64,000 bases of DNA. Origin: Akkermansia massiliensis. Its GTDB lineage: Bacteria; Verrucomicrobiota; Verrucomicrobiia; Verrucomicrobiales; Akkermansiaceae. Location of the stretch: NCBI RefSeq assembly GCF_023516715.1, contig NZ_JAMGSI010000001.1, positions 930,001 through 994,000 on the forward strand. The letters are read 5' to 3'. Below are positions 24,224-33,573 of this stretch, piece after piece. Within the stretch, counting starts at the first letter, position 1, and each line of letters opens with the position of its first letter. Made by a program: the position numbers and the translations under genes. The notes under the pieces are model-generated. The model was not told the origin of the DNA. It did not search any database and saw only the letters and a list, made by a program, of their open reading frames with translations.

Positions 24224-24298
24224 TGGTAGCCCTATGAGGACTCGAACCCCAAAATACGGAACCAGAATCCGCTGTGTTACCGATTACACTATAGGGCT
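24224..24298 (-). tRNA. tRNA-Gln (anticodon CUG), CCA encoded
   Basis: Complete cloverleaf: 7-bp acceptor stem (agcccta with tagggct), D arm gtgt/acac, anticodon stem gcgga/tccgt with loop TTCTGGT giving anticodon CUG, T arm with loop TTCGAGT, discriminator A at 24227 and CCA at 24226-24224. The 3' end points at the integrase, as expected for a tRNA used as attachment site. Confidence 0.95.
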
Positions 24299-24328
24299 AT
24301 GTAACGGGCACCTTTGCGGTGCGGGCGA

Positions 24329-24357
24329 ATTAAAGCGGAACCGGTTGTTCTTTGCAA
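24329..24357 (-). promoter_or_regulatory. Promoter of tRNA-Gln
   Basis: Read leftwards: TTGCAA (24357-24352), 17-bp spacer, TTTAAT (24334-24329), about 30 bp before the mature tRNA 5' end. Confidence 0.6.
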
Positions 24358-24438
24358 GTTTTTTTTCACTCAAATGTGTGTTTTGAATAGAAAAAATGAA
24401 TGCGGAGAAAAAAGGGCGGTCCAGCTTTTCTCCCGGGG

Positions 24439-24903
24439 TCATTCAGCCAGGGTTTGGAAGTAGGCTTTCACGTGTTCCCGGGCAATTTGCTGGTATTCCG
24501 CTTCTCCGTGCCTGCCCTGCGCCTGCTGCCAGGGGGAGGCCGGCGCTGTGTTGATGCGGCCAAGCTGCTGGGCCGTGTATTTGCCATAGACGTTCCAGAT
24601 GTGTTCCAGAAAAGGGATGATGTCCGTTTCCTCTTCCAGGGGGGGCTGGCGGCGGCTGGGGTGTTCAATGATGGAGCAGGGCGGCTGGTCCTTGTATTCG
24701 TGATGAATGGAGGGGAGCACCGGCCCGCAGGTCCATGCTTCCGCCCGTTCGTTGATCAGGAAATCGCCGTGATGGTGCAGGTGCCACCAGTCCGCCAGAA
24801 TGACCAGGTGGTTCAGTTTGACGGGCGTGAGAGGAAGGTTTTTTGCATTCGCCTGCTGAATGAACCAGTTGCAGAGCTTTTGCGTGGTAGTATGGTTTGC
24901 CAT
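24439..24903 (-). CDS. Panacea/SocA-like protein (DUF4065)
   Basis: 154 residues. K-L-N-H-L-V-I-L-A-D-W-W-H-L (29-42) and E-A-W-T-C-G-P-V-L-P-S-I-H-H-E-Y (54-69) match the Panacea domain, known as the antitoxin half of diverse toxin-antitoxin pairs and as the proteolytic adaptor SocA. No partner toxin gene lies next to it here, so this may be an orphan or host regulatory version. It stands between the tRNA and the giant secreted protein genes. Confidence 0.8.
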   Translation of the reverse strand: MANHTTTQKLCNWFIQQANAKNLPLTPVKLNHLVILADWWHLHHHGDFLINERAEAWTCGPVLPSIHHEYKDQPPCSIIEHPSRRQPPLEEETDIIPFLEHIWNVYGKYTAQQLGRINTAPASPWQQAQGRHGEAEYQQIAREHVKAYFQTLAE

Positions 24904-25286
24904 GCTGAAATGGGTTGCCCTTCATTATAAAAGGCCGGGGATATTTCACAATACTAAACAGGTTTCATTCTTGCGCGGTATGGAGAAGAGATGAGGCGGA
25001 GTGCCGGAAAAGGCGAACTTTCAGGTAAATTTATTTGAAGCAAGGAAAAAGAAGAAATAATTTGTGTCATGCAAAGCTTGGTATTCGCGCCAGTTCTTGT
25101 TGTGGGGGGAATGTAAAGTCGTTTGTTGAAAACAAATGGTGTTTTCAAACTCTAACAAAATGAAGAATAATTAAAATTATTGGGAATGAAATAAAGTTCC
25201 AGATTCCTGGAGCGTCCTTTAAAAAACATTTTGAATAGCAGTACTTTTTATGATTTGAATTATTTTAACCTAAAGCTCGTTCTGCC
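24904..25286. other. AT-rich intergenic region before the secreted protease-like genes
   Basis: 383 bp of AT-rich DNA, the upstream region of two genes pointing away from each other. A short inverted repeat (aataatt ... aattatt) lies near 25168. A 64-codon leftward frame at 24954-25148 has poor composition and no visible start signal. I see no RNA gene. No consensus promoter is convincing. Confidence 0.5.
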
Positions 25287-28200
25287 ATGAATTTACATTA
25301 TTTCTATCATTCCGGCTTGTTGGGGGCGGCCTGTCTCCTCTCTCCCGTTTATGGGGGATTGATGTCTGATTCCTTCGACGTTCAGACTTACCGTGATTTT
25401 GCGGAAAACCGGGGCATCTTTGGAATCAATGCCAAAGACGTCGCCATTTACGACAAGGAAGGCAATTACGTGGGCTCCATCCCCAAAATGATGAATTTTG
25501 ACGGATTGGCGGACGCCCATGCCGGGGAAGCCGCTTTGGTAGGCGGCCCGGGTTTCATCGCCACCGTGTCCCATGATTACAATAACCAGACCATTACGTT
25601 TACCAAGCGTTTTGGAGCCACGGAAGGAACGCCGTTTTATGACGCCTACCGGAGCGTGGTAATCAAGAATGCCTGGGGCGACCAGACGAATTACACGTAT
25701 GACTACCGCGTGCAGCGGTTGAGCAAGATCGTGACGGAAGCGGAATACGCCCCCTACCTGACGGATCCGGAATACCTGGACAACATGAAGGGACGGCTGG
25801 TTCTGCGTGCCGGGTCCGGAACCCAGGCTATTGCCACGGGGAACGGTAAACAGGACACGGTCAGCGGAGGTTATTCCTATTTGACCGGGGGAACCCTGGT
25901 TTTTGAGGGACAGGCCAGCGTTCCGGGAACAGGAGAGCCGGACCCTGAGAATGCCAAGACCTATCCGGCCTACCGTTTCTGGTACAATTTCAAGAAACCT
26001 TCGGAATCCAATCCCCTGCCTTCCGGCATATTGGCAGGGGACAGCGGAAGTCCCAGCTATGTATTTAATGAGAAGTCCGGCAGATGGGAATGGGTGGGGG
26101 CCGGTCAATCCCAGGGCGGTAGCGGCTACGGCGAGTTCAGCCAGATGCGCTCTGGCAACCAGTGGGCCAGCGATTACGTGGACAGTTTCAACCGCACCGT
26201 CAGCGTGTCGGAAGGGGGTGGGGATCTTCTGTGGAATGTGACGGATGGCGACGGAAACGGAACCTTCGTTCAGGGAGATATCAGTACGGATTACACCGGG
26301 CTGGCCTCCGGCCTGCGAGGAGATACCTCCACACAGGGAACGCGGGCCTCGGACACGCAGATAGGCGTGTGCAGCAATCTTATTTTTGACGGCTCCGGCG
26401 GCACCATTGTTCTCCAGGGCTCGGTGGATACGGGGGCGGGTTCCCTCACGTTCAACCGGGATTACGTATTGAGCGACGGAGGAAATGCCTCCTACCGTCT
26501 GAATACGGCGGGTTTCGTTGTGAACAAGGGGGCAACCGTGACGACGCTGCTGACCGGAACCTCCGGGGACGAGTGGCGGAAGATCGGGGAAGGTGATTTG
26601 ATCGTCAGCGGCCACGGGAACAATGCGGCGGACATCAACGTGGGAGGAAGCGGGATGCTGATTCTGGACCGGGACGGCTACGCGGCGCACAACGTGAAGC
26701 TGAACGGCGGCGGAGTAATGGTGCGCCTGGCGGGGGAAAACCAAGTATCCGGGGAGTTCATCTTCGGCCACCGCGGGGGTGTGGTGGACATGTATGGGCA
26801 CAATTTGACGCTGAACGCCATCACTCACCTGGATTCCGGAGCCGTTTTTGCCAATTACCTTGGCAATTCCACCGTAACGCTTACGTTCACGGGCTCCGGG
26901 GAACAGACGTTCCTGGGGGCTTTGCGGGACGGGGAGGCCGCTTCCCGTGGACTGATGAATGTGGTGTACGCACCCGGCACGGCGGAAGGGTCCGTCTGGA
27001 ATCTGGCCGGCCATATTCTCAATACCGGAACGTGGACGGTGCAGGGAGGAGAGGTGAAGGTGGCCGGAGTGTATACCCTGCACGCGGGCGGCTATGTGGA
27101 TGAGAACGACTGGCAGATGGCCTCCTTTTCCACCGGAACAGTGCAGGTGAACAGCGGCGCCCGGTTTACCACTGGCGGCCATTCCCTGGTAGTTTCCGCC
27201 GTGCAGGTGGATGACGGTGGCACGTATGGCGTGCTGGCCGGGGGAGACCACAGCGGAAACGTTGTGTTGTCCGGTGCCGCGTCGATGCTGCGTGCGGAAG
27301 TGGATTCCGGGTCCGCGACGGAGTCCGGCGTGATTTCCGGAGCCGGTTCCCTCGTGAAAACCGGGGAAGGAACCCTGCTTCTGAAAAACGGGAACAACAG
27401 TTTTTCCGGAACTGCCACGGTTGAAGAAGGCCTGGTGCGCGCCTCTTCCGCCGGGGCTCTCGGGCAGGCTGTCTGGTCGCTGGATGCCGCCGGAGCCCTG
27501 GCTGTGGAAGGCGCTGGTTTTTCCGCTATTGCCGGAAAGCTGGACCAGGCGTCTTCCGGAACGTTCGTGCTGCTGGAAGACCAGGCGGCGATTTCCGGCC
27601 TGAACGGCTTCAGAAACTTGTCCGTCGGCGCATTGGGAGAGGTGAATTTGGGAACACGGGGAACGACCGGCCTGCTTTCCGGCTGGACCGCGGATGGGGG
27701 CTGGTCCCTGGGCGGAGGCGGCGGAACGCTGACGGTGAACTTGAAGCTCAGCGGCTCCGGCACCCTGTCTATCGGCAACGGTTCCAATACCGGAACCGTA
27801 GTGCTTGCCAACGCGCACAATAGTGATTCGGAGGGTGGAGCTGCTTTCTCCGGAGTTATTGAACTGAATGGGGGAGTGAACCTCACCTACGCGGACGTGC
27901 GCTCCCTCGGGGTGCAGAACAAGAATGTGCTCGTCAAGTACGGAACATCCTTTGCCCTTGGGTCGGAAGCGGATGCCGCCCTGGCGCATGTTTCCAATGC
28001 TTCCGAAGGCGTTCTGCTCCTGTCGGGAACCCGTACGGCGGATTTGAATCTGGGCGGCATGGGACTGAATTCCGTGTGCATCGGGGCTGACGGACAGGCT
28101 GTTTTGTCCGGGGCCGTGACAGCCGGAACGCAGGGATATTTGTTCGGCGGAAACGGGATGCTGACCGTAGCCAGTTCGCTTGGCGGCAATTATTCCCTGA

Positions 28201-29858
28201 CGGTGGATACCCAGGGCATGGGCACTGGCGGAGGAGTTATTCTGGCGGCTGACAATACGTATTCCGGTGAAACGCGCATCCTCTCCGGAGCCTCCCTGAT
28301 GGTAGGGAACGGAGGAACCTCCGGCAGCCTGGGAACGGGAGCCGTTGCCAATGAAGGAACCCTGGCATTCAACAGGACGGACAGCGTGACGGCGGCGAAT
28401 GCCATTTCCGGTACGGGCAGCCTGATCCAGAAAGGGAGTGGTGAGCTGGCGCTGACGGGGAACAATTCCTACAGCGGAACCACCACCATTGCGGCGGGAA
28501 CGCTCACCATAGGGAATGGCGGTACAAGCGGTTCCCTGGGCGCCGGTGCAGTCGTCAACAACGGCGTGCTCGCCTTCAACAGGTCTGATTCGGTTGCCCT
28601 GAACACGAATGTGTCCGGAACAGGCTCGCTCGTGAAGAACGGTTCCGGCACGCTCACCATCCAGAAGATGCTTTCCTATACCGGAGGAACCACCGTGAAT
28701 AAGGGCGTCCTTGTGGTGGGCTACGGAGGCGCCAACGGCATGATTCGCGGGAACCTGGCCATCCGGGAGGGAGCGCAGGTGACATTGAAGGGCGGTGACA
28801 GCTTCGGTTATTCCGGAGGGAACGCCTCCGTCAAGAACGTGAACATCAATGGAGGAACTCTGTATTTTGGAGACAACAAGAACCAGACGTTCCAGAATAC
28901 GGTGTTCAACCTGACCGGAGGCGTTGTGGACGGCATAACGGGCGGTCGCATGGATATCTGGACGAATGCCGTCGTTAATGTGAAATCCGCAAACAGGGCA
29001 TCTGAAATCAAGCGCGTCAACGTGCAGCTCAGGGATGCCAATCCTACGGTATTCATGGTGGACCGTGGAACCGCAGACGTGGATTTGAAAATATCCGCGA
29101 ACATCGTGAACTCTTCCGGAGTTAAGGGGTCCTTCATCAAGAAAGGCGCCGGGATCATGGTGCTTTCCGGAAAGAATACCTATTCCGGTGGCACTACGGT
29201 CAACTGGGGGACGCTGGTGGCGGCCTCCAGCCAGGCTCTTGGAACCGGAGCGGCCTCCGTCAATTCCGGCGCGCGTTTGGCGCTGGGCGGCCTTGGCACG
29301 GATATTTCTTTCGTTGCCCTAGGGAATGACATCCTGGTGAAGAATGGCGGCATTCTGTCCGGTTCCGCCACCCTGTCCGGGAATACGACGCTCCAGTCCG
29401 GCTCCGTCTTTGAACTGACCTTGTCCATGGGCGGTTCCGCCGGGAATGAACTGGCGTACAACAGCCTGATGCTCCAGTCCGGTGTTTTCCAGATTGACGC
29501 GGGAGCCAAGCTGAAGCTGGCGGCGGTGTCTCTGGATTATTCCTCCGACTTCTGGGGGACCTCCCATATCCTGAACCTGATAGAAGGCGGCGCGAACGCC
29601 AGTTTGAAGGGGGCGTTTACGCTGGACCTGTCCGGAGCCGGAAATTATGGCTCCTATGGGTCCTGGTCCCTCCAGGGCGATGAGGATTCCAAAACCGTGA
29701 ACATGGTCTGGACTCCCAATGCCGAGGCCGTTTTGGACCATTCGGAAACTGCGGCGTTGCTCGCGGCTCCGTCTCCTGCGCCGGTTCCGGAACCTTCCTC
29801 CGCGCTGCTGGTGCTGGCAGGCCTGGGGACGTGTATTTTCCGCCGCCGTGTGCGGTGA
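25287..29858 (+). CDS. Giant secreted S6-like protease with beta-strand repeats and PEP-CTERM
   Basis: 1523 residues. Short signal peptide (about 1-24), then an S6/IgA-protease-like domain with candidate triad His96 (A-T-V-S-H-D), Asp139 (Y-D-Y-R-V-Q-R-L-S-K-I-V-T-E) and Ser253 in G-D-S-G-S-P. A long beta-helix region follows, with autotransporter-associated strand repeats (G-T-G-S-L-V-K-x-G-x-G-T-L) recurring through about 1340. The end, V-P-E-P-S-S-A then a hydrophobic span and R-R-R, is a PEP-CTERM sorting signal, replacing the usual beta-barrel. Likely processed and displayed or released outside the cell. First of two tandem paralogues. Confidence 0.85.
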   Translation: MNLHYFYHSGLLGAACLLSPVYGGLMSDSFDVQTYRDFAENRGIFGINAKDVAIYDKEGNYVGSIPKMMNFDGLADAHAGEAALVGGPGFIATVSHDYNNQTITFTKRFGATEGTPFYDAYRSVVIKNAWGDQTNYTYDYRVQRLSKIVTEAEYAPYLTDPEYLDNMKGRLVLRAGSGTQAIATGNGKQDTVSGGYSYLTGGTLVFEGQASVPGTGEPDPENAKTYPAYRFWYNFKKPSESNPLPSGILAGDSGSPSYVFNEKSGRWEWVGAGQSQGGSGYGEFSQMRSGNQWASDYVDSFNRTVSVSEGGGDLLWNVTDGDGNGTFVQGDISTDYTGLASGLRGDTSTQGTRASDTQIGVCSNLIFDGSGGTIVLQGSVDTGAGSLTFNRDYVLSDGGNASYRLNTAGFVVNKGATVTTLLTGTSGDEWRKIGEGDLIVSGHGNNAADINVGGSGMLILDRDGYAAHNVKLNGGGVMVRLAGENQVSGEFIFGHRGGVVDMYGHNLTLNAITHLDSGAVFANYLGNSTVTLTFTGSGEQTFLGALRDGEAASRGLMNVVYAPGTAEGSVWNLAGHILNTGTWTVQGGEVKVAGVYTLHAGGYVDENDWQMASFSTGTVQVNSGARFTTGGHSLVVSAVQVDDGGTYGVLAGGDHSGNVVLSGAASMLRAEVDSGSATESGVISGAGSLVKTGEGTLLLKNGNNSFSGTATVEEGLVRASSAGALGQAVWSLDAAGALAVEGAGFSAIAGKLDQASSGTFVLLEDQAAISGLNGFRNLSVGALGEVNLGTRGTTGLLSGWTADGGWSLGGGGGTLTVNLKLSGSGTLSIGNGSNTGTVVLANAHNSDSEGGAAFSGVIELNGGVNLTYADVRSLGVQNKNVLVKYGTSFALGSEADAALAHVSNASEGVLLLSGTRTADLNLGGMGLNSVCIGADGQAVLSGAVTAGTQGYLFGGNGMLTVASSLGGNYSLTVDTQGMGTGGGVILAADNTYSGETRILSGASLMVGNGGTSGSLGTGAVANEGTLAFNRTDSVTAANAISGTGSLIQKGSGELALTGNNSYSGTTTIAAGTLTIGNGGTSGSLGAGAVVNNGVLAFNRSDSVALNTNVSGTGSLVKNGSGTLTIQKMLSYTGGTTVNKGVLVVGYGGANGMIRGNLAIREGAQVTLKGGDSFGYSGGNASVKNVNINGGTLYFGDNKNQTFQNTVFNLTGGVVDGITGGRMDIWTNAVVNVKSANRASEIKRVNVQLRDANPTVFMVDRGTADVDLKISANIVNSSGVKGSFIKKGAGIMVLSGKNTYSGGTTVNWGTLVAASSQALGTGAASVNSGARLALGGLGTDISFVALGNDILVKNGGILSGSATLSGNTTLQSGSVFELTLSMGGSAGNELAYNSLMLQSGVFQIDAGAKLKLAAVSLDYSSDFWGTSHILNLIEGGANASLKGAFTLDLSGAGNYGSYGSWSLQGDEDSKTVNMVWTPNAEAVLDHSETAALLAAPSPAPVPEPSSALLVLAGLGTCIFRRRVR

Positions 29859-32800
29859 GCCTGATGAAGAACCCCGCCGCACTTCCCGAAGCCCTGCCGG
29901 ATGTTCGTGAAAACGGTCTGGACTGGAAGATGGGAAGTGCGGCAGACTTGCCTGTTCCTTGTTTAATCATAACTTAATTTCAATTTCTTATGAATGTTCA
30001 TCATTATTCCGGGCTGCTGGGGGCGGCCTGCCTCCTCACTCCCGCCTATGGCGGGTTGATGTCTGACTCGTTTGATGTTCAGACCTACCGTGATTTCGCG
30101 GAAAACCGGGGCATTTTTGATGTGAATGCCAAAGACGTCGCCATCTACGACAAGAATGGCAATTACGTGGGGACTATCCCCAAAATGATGAATTTTGACG
30201 GCGTGGCGGATGCCCATATCGGGGAGGCCGCGCTGGTGGGCGGTCCCGGCTTCATCGCCACCGTATCACATGATTATTATAACCATTTCGTTTCCTTTAC
30301 GGTTCGTTTCGGTGCCAAGCAAGGAACTCCTTTTTACGATTCCTACCGTAGCGTTACGAGAAAGGATGCATGGGGTGATAAGTCCGATTTGACATACGAC
30401 TACCGTGTGCAGCGATTGAGCAAGATCGTGACGGAGGCGGAATACGCACCTTACCTGACTGACCCGGAATACCTGGACAACATGAAAGGGAGGCTGGTCA
30501 TGAGAGCTGGTTCCGGAGTTCAGGCTGTCGCCACAGGAAACGGCAAACAGGAAAAGATTGATGCCTCTTATGGCTATTTGACCGGAGGAACCCTTGTTTT
30601 TGAGGGGCAGGCCAGCGCTCCGGGAACAGGAGAGCCGGACCCGGAAAATGCCAAGACCTATCCGGCTTACCGGTTCTGGTACAATTTCAAGAAGCCTTCG
30701 GAGTCCAATCCATTGCCTTCCGGTGGATTGTCAGGGGATAGTGGAAGCCCGTGCTATGTGTACAATGAGAATTCCGGCAAGTGGGAGTGGGTAGGTGCGG
30801 CACAGTCTGCCAGTGGAAGCGGGTATGGACAGTTTACCCAGATGCGTTCCGGCAACCAGTGGGCCAGCGATTACGTGGACAGCTTCAACCGTACCATAAG
30901 CGTTGCGGCGAGCGGTGACGTACTGTGGAACGTGACGGATACGGACGGCAACGGGACCTTTGTGCAGGGAGGCGTGACTACGGATTACACCGGATTGGCG
31001 GCCGGATTACGCGGGGACACCTCCACGAAAGGTACACAAGCTACAAATGAGCAGTTGAACGCCTGCAATAATCTGATTTTTGACGGCTCCGGCGGCACAA
31101 TCGTGCTCCAGGGGTCCGTGGATACCGGAGCGGGCTCCCTCACCTTCAACCGCGATTACGTGCTGAGCGACGGGGGCGATTCTTCCCGCCGCCTGAATAC
31201 GGCGGGCTTTGTGGTGAACAAGGGAGCTCCGGTCACCACCTTGCTGACCGGAGCCTCCGGAGACGAGTGGAGGAAGATTGGGGAAGGCGATTTGATCGTC
31301 AGCGGCCACGGGAACAATGCGGCGGACATCAACGTGGGTGGCGGCGGAAATCTGATTCTGGACAGGGACGGCTACGCGGCCCGTAACGTGAAGCTGAACG
31401 GGGGCGGAGTAATGGTGCGCCTTGCCGGGGAAAACCAAGTGTCCGGGGAGTTCATCTTCGGCCACCGCGGGGGCGTGGTGGACATGTACGGGCATAATTT
31501 GACGCTGAATGCCATCACGCATCTGGATTCCGGAGCCTGCTTCGGCAATTTCCGTGCGAATACCGCCGTGACATTCACGTTTACGGGGCACGGGGCGCAG
31601 GACTATCTTGGAGGCTTCATGGACGGAGGGGCCTTGAAGGACGGCCAGCTTCATGTGGTGTACGCGCCCGGCACGGGAGAAGGTTCCGTCTGGAACCTGT
31701 CCGGGCATATTTTCAATACCGGGACGTGGACGGTGCAGGGAGGTGAGGTGAAGGTAGCCGGGGTGCATGCCCTGCACGCGGGCGGCTATGTGGATGAGAA
31801 CGACTGGGAGACGGCCCTCTTTGCCACCGGAACGGTGAATGTGGAGAGCGGTGCGCGGTTCACGGCGGGAGGCCATGCGGAAGTTGGCTCTTCCGTGAAC
31901 GTGGCGGACGGAGGGACATATGCCATTCTTTCCGGCGGCAGTCACAGCGGGAACGTGGCTCTATCCGGTTCCGGGGCCGTCATGAGGGCGGAAGTAGACT
32001 CCGGTTCCGCGACGGAATCCGGCGTTATTTCAGGAACCGGCTCTCTTGTGAAAACCGGAGAAGGAACGCTGGTGCTGACCGGGGCCAATTCCTATTCCGG
32101 CGGTACCGTCATTGATGCGGGGACGCTCGCCGTGGGTGACGGGGAAAAAGACGGTTCCCTGGGTACGGGAACGATTGTCAACAATGGAACCCTCGCTTTC
32201 AATTCGCTCCACGCCAGCTCCGTTAATTTGCAAATATCCGGGACGGGCCGCCTCGTGAAAAACGGTTCCGGAATGCTCGCCGTGCAGAAACACCAGGCTT
32301 ATACCGGAGGAACTACGGTCAATGAAGGAACGCTGATGCTTATTTCAGGAGGTGAGGAAGGTATTATCCGCGGAGGGCTGGTTATCAACCGGGGCGCAAC
32401 GGTTTCCCTGCGCGGGGTGGACTGTTTCGGCAATTCGGGAAATGAGGCCTGCGTCAGCCATGTGGAAATTAACGGAGGAACCCTGTTCCAGAATGATACC
32501 AGGAACCAGACCTTCCGGAACATGACCGTCACCCTGGCAGGAGGGACGCTGGACGGCGTGGCGAAGGGAAGCATGGAGGTCTGGACGGATACCGTTTTCC
32601 AGGTAAGGGCGGCGGACAGGGCCTCGGAAATCAGGACGGTTAATGTCAAGCTGAGGGGAAGCAGTCCTGCTGTCTTTGCGGTGGAGCGCGGCACGGCGGA
32701 GGCGGATTTAAAAGTATCAGCCAACATCGTCAATTACTCCGGAGCAAAGGGCTCCGTTGCCAAGACAGGAGAGGGGATCATGGTTTTATCCGGAAAGAAT

Positions 32801-33148
32801 ACCTATTCCGGCGGAACGTCCGTCAATGGGGGAACGCTGGCAGCGGCCTCCAACCAGGCTCTCGGGACGGGGATGGCGACGGTCAATTCCGGCGCGCATC
32901 TGGCGCTGGGCGGCCTTGGCACGGATATTTCTTCCGTTGCCCTAGGGAATGACATCCTGGTGAAGAATGGCGGCATTCTGTCCGGTTCCGCCACCCTGTC
33001 CGGGAATACGACGCTCCAGTCCGGCTCCGTCTTTGAACTGACCTTGTCCATGGGCGGCTCCGCCGGGAATGAACTGGCGTACAATAGCCTGATGCTCCAG
33101 TCCGGCGTCTTCCAGATTGACGCGGGGGCCAAGCTGAAGCTGGCGGCG
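29278..33148 (+). repeat. Near-identical 248-bp tracts in the two paralogues
   Basis: 29278-29525 and 32901-33148 align without gaps; by eye I count about six differences, nearly all silent. Flanking parts of the genes differ much more, so this looks like gene conversion. Confidence 0.75.
29876..29943. terminator. Long-loop inverted repeat between the tandem paralogues
   Basis: Perfect 12-bp arms gccgcacttccc (29876-29887) and gggaagtgcggc (29932-29943), 44-base loop. It starts 18 bp after the first stop. There is no strong T tract, so attenuation rather than full termination is possible. Confidence 0.45.
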
Positions 33149-33487
33149 TTGAGCCTCGACTATTCCACCGACTTCTGGGGAACCTCCCACATCCTGAACT
33201 TCATTGAGGGGGGAGCGAACGCGACCCTGACGGGTAATTTCACGCTGGATGCGTCTTCCGCCGGAGATTACGCGGCGTACGGCCAGTGGAGCCTCCAGAA
33301 GAACGAGGATTCCAAGGAAGTGAGCATGGTGTGGACGCCGAATGCGGCTCCGGAAGCTTCTTCAGCCATGGCATCGGCGTTTACGGCTACGGCGCCTGCT
33401 CCTGTTCCTGAACCGTCCTCCTGCATGCTGCTGATGGCTGCCCTGGGAGCGGTGTTCCTGCGCCGTTCCGTTCCGGGGAACGAATAA
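29990..33487 (+). CDS. Second tandem S6-like protease with PEP-CTERM
   Basis: 1165 residues, same plan as the upstream gene but with fewer central repeats. Signal peptide (about 1-22), candidate triad His94, Asp137 and Ser251 (G-D-S-G-S-P-C), beta-strand repeats, and V-P-E-P-S-S-C plus a hydrophobic span and R-R at the end. The protease-like domains of the pair are very similar over most of their length; the size difference comes from repeats missing around residues 650-850. Nearly identical DNA in the 3' part indicates recent exchange. A strong terminator follows. Confidence 0.85.
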   Translation: MNVHHYSGLLGAACLLTPAYGGLMSDSFDVQTYRDFAENRGIFDVNAKDVAIYDKNGNYVGTIPKMMNFDGVADAHIGEAALVGGPGFIATVSHDYYNHFVSFTVRFGAKQGTPFYDSYRSVTRKDAWGDKSDLTYDYRVQRLSKIVTEAEYAPYLTDPEYLDNMKGRLVMRAGSGVQAVATGNGKQEKIDASYGYLTGGTLVFEGQASAPGTGEPDPENAKTYPAYRFWYNFKKPSESNPLPSGGLSGDSGSPCYVYNENSGKWEWVGAAQSASGSGYGQFTQMRSGNQWASDYVDSFNRTISVAASGDVLWNVTDTDGNGTFVQGGVTTDYTGLAAGLRGDTSTKGTQATNEQLNACNNLIFDGSGGTIVLQGSVDTGAGSLTFNRDYVLSDGGDSSRRLNTAGFVVNKGAPVTTLLTGASGDEWRKIGEGDLIVSGHGNNAADINVGGGGNLILDRDGYAARNVKLNGGGVMVRLAGENQVSGEFIFGHRGGVVDMYGHNLTLNAITHLDSGACFGNFRANTAVTFTFTGHGAQDYLGGFMDGGALKDGQLHVVYAPGTGEGSVWNLSGHIFNTGTWTVQGGEVKVAGVHALHAGGYVDENDWETALFATGTVNVESGARFTAGGHAEVGSSVNVADGGTYAILSGGSHSGNVALSGSGAVMRAEVDSGSATESGVISGTGSLVKTGEGTLVLTGANSYSGGTVIDAGTLAVGDGEKDGSLGTGTIVNNGTLAFNSLHASSVNLQISGTGRLVKNGSGMLAVQKHQAYTGGTTVNEGTLMLISGGEEGIIRGGLVINRGATVSLRGVDCFGNSGNEACVSHVEINGGTLFQNDTRNQTFRNMTVTLAGGTLDGVAKGSMEVWTDTVFQVRAADRASEIRTVNVKLRGSSPAVFAVERGTAEADLKVSANIVNYSGAKGSVAKTGEGIMVLSGKNTYSGGTSVNGGTLAAASNQALGTGMATVNSGAHLALGGLGTDISSVALGNDILVKNGGILSGSATLSGNTTLQSGSVFELTLSMGGSAGNELAYNSLMLQSGVFQIDAGAKLKLAALSLDYSTDFWGTSHILNFIEGGANATLTGNFTLDASSAGDYAAYGQWSLQKNEDSKEVSMVWTPNAAPEASSAMASAFTATAPAPVPEPSSCMLLMAALGAVFLRRSVPGNE

Positions 33488-33506
33488 AAAAGGCCTGTAA
33501 ATTCAA

Positions 33507-33544
33507 CGCGCCGCATTCCGGAGGGAGTGCGGCGCGCTGCTTTT
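33507..33544 (+). terminator. Terminator after the tandem secreted proteins
   Basis: 13-bp GC-rich stem (33507-33519 with 33524-33536, one G-T pair), 4-base loop, followed by CTGCTTTT. Confidence 0.75.
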
Positions 33545-33573
33545 CCGCGGTTCCGGGAAGGATACGGGATGCT

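Noticed and set aside
12876-24903. Panacea protein at 24439 as the antitoxin partner of the DUF488 unit
   Set aside because: They are more than 10 kb apart, on opposite sides of the prophage boundary, and the DUF488 unit already has its own partner.
24954-25148. 64-codon leftward frame before the secreted proteases
   Set aside because: AT-rich intergenic DNA, no ribosome site, no recognisable product.
25293-27989. 898-codon open frame antisense to the first S6-like gene
   Set aside because: Long antisense frames are expected opposite GC-rich, repeat-rich coding DNA; the predicted protein is low-complexity with no domain, while the sense frame has a signal peptide, catalytic motifs and a sorting signal.
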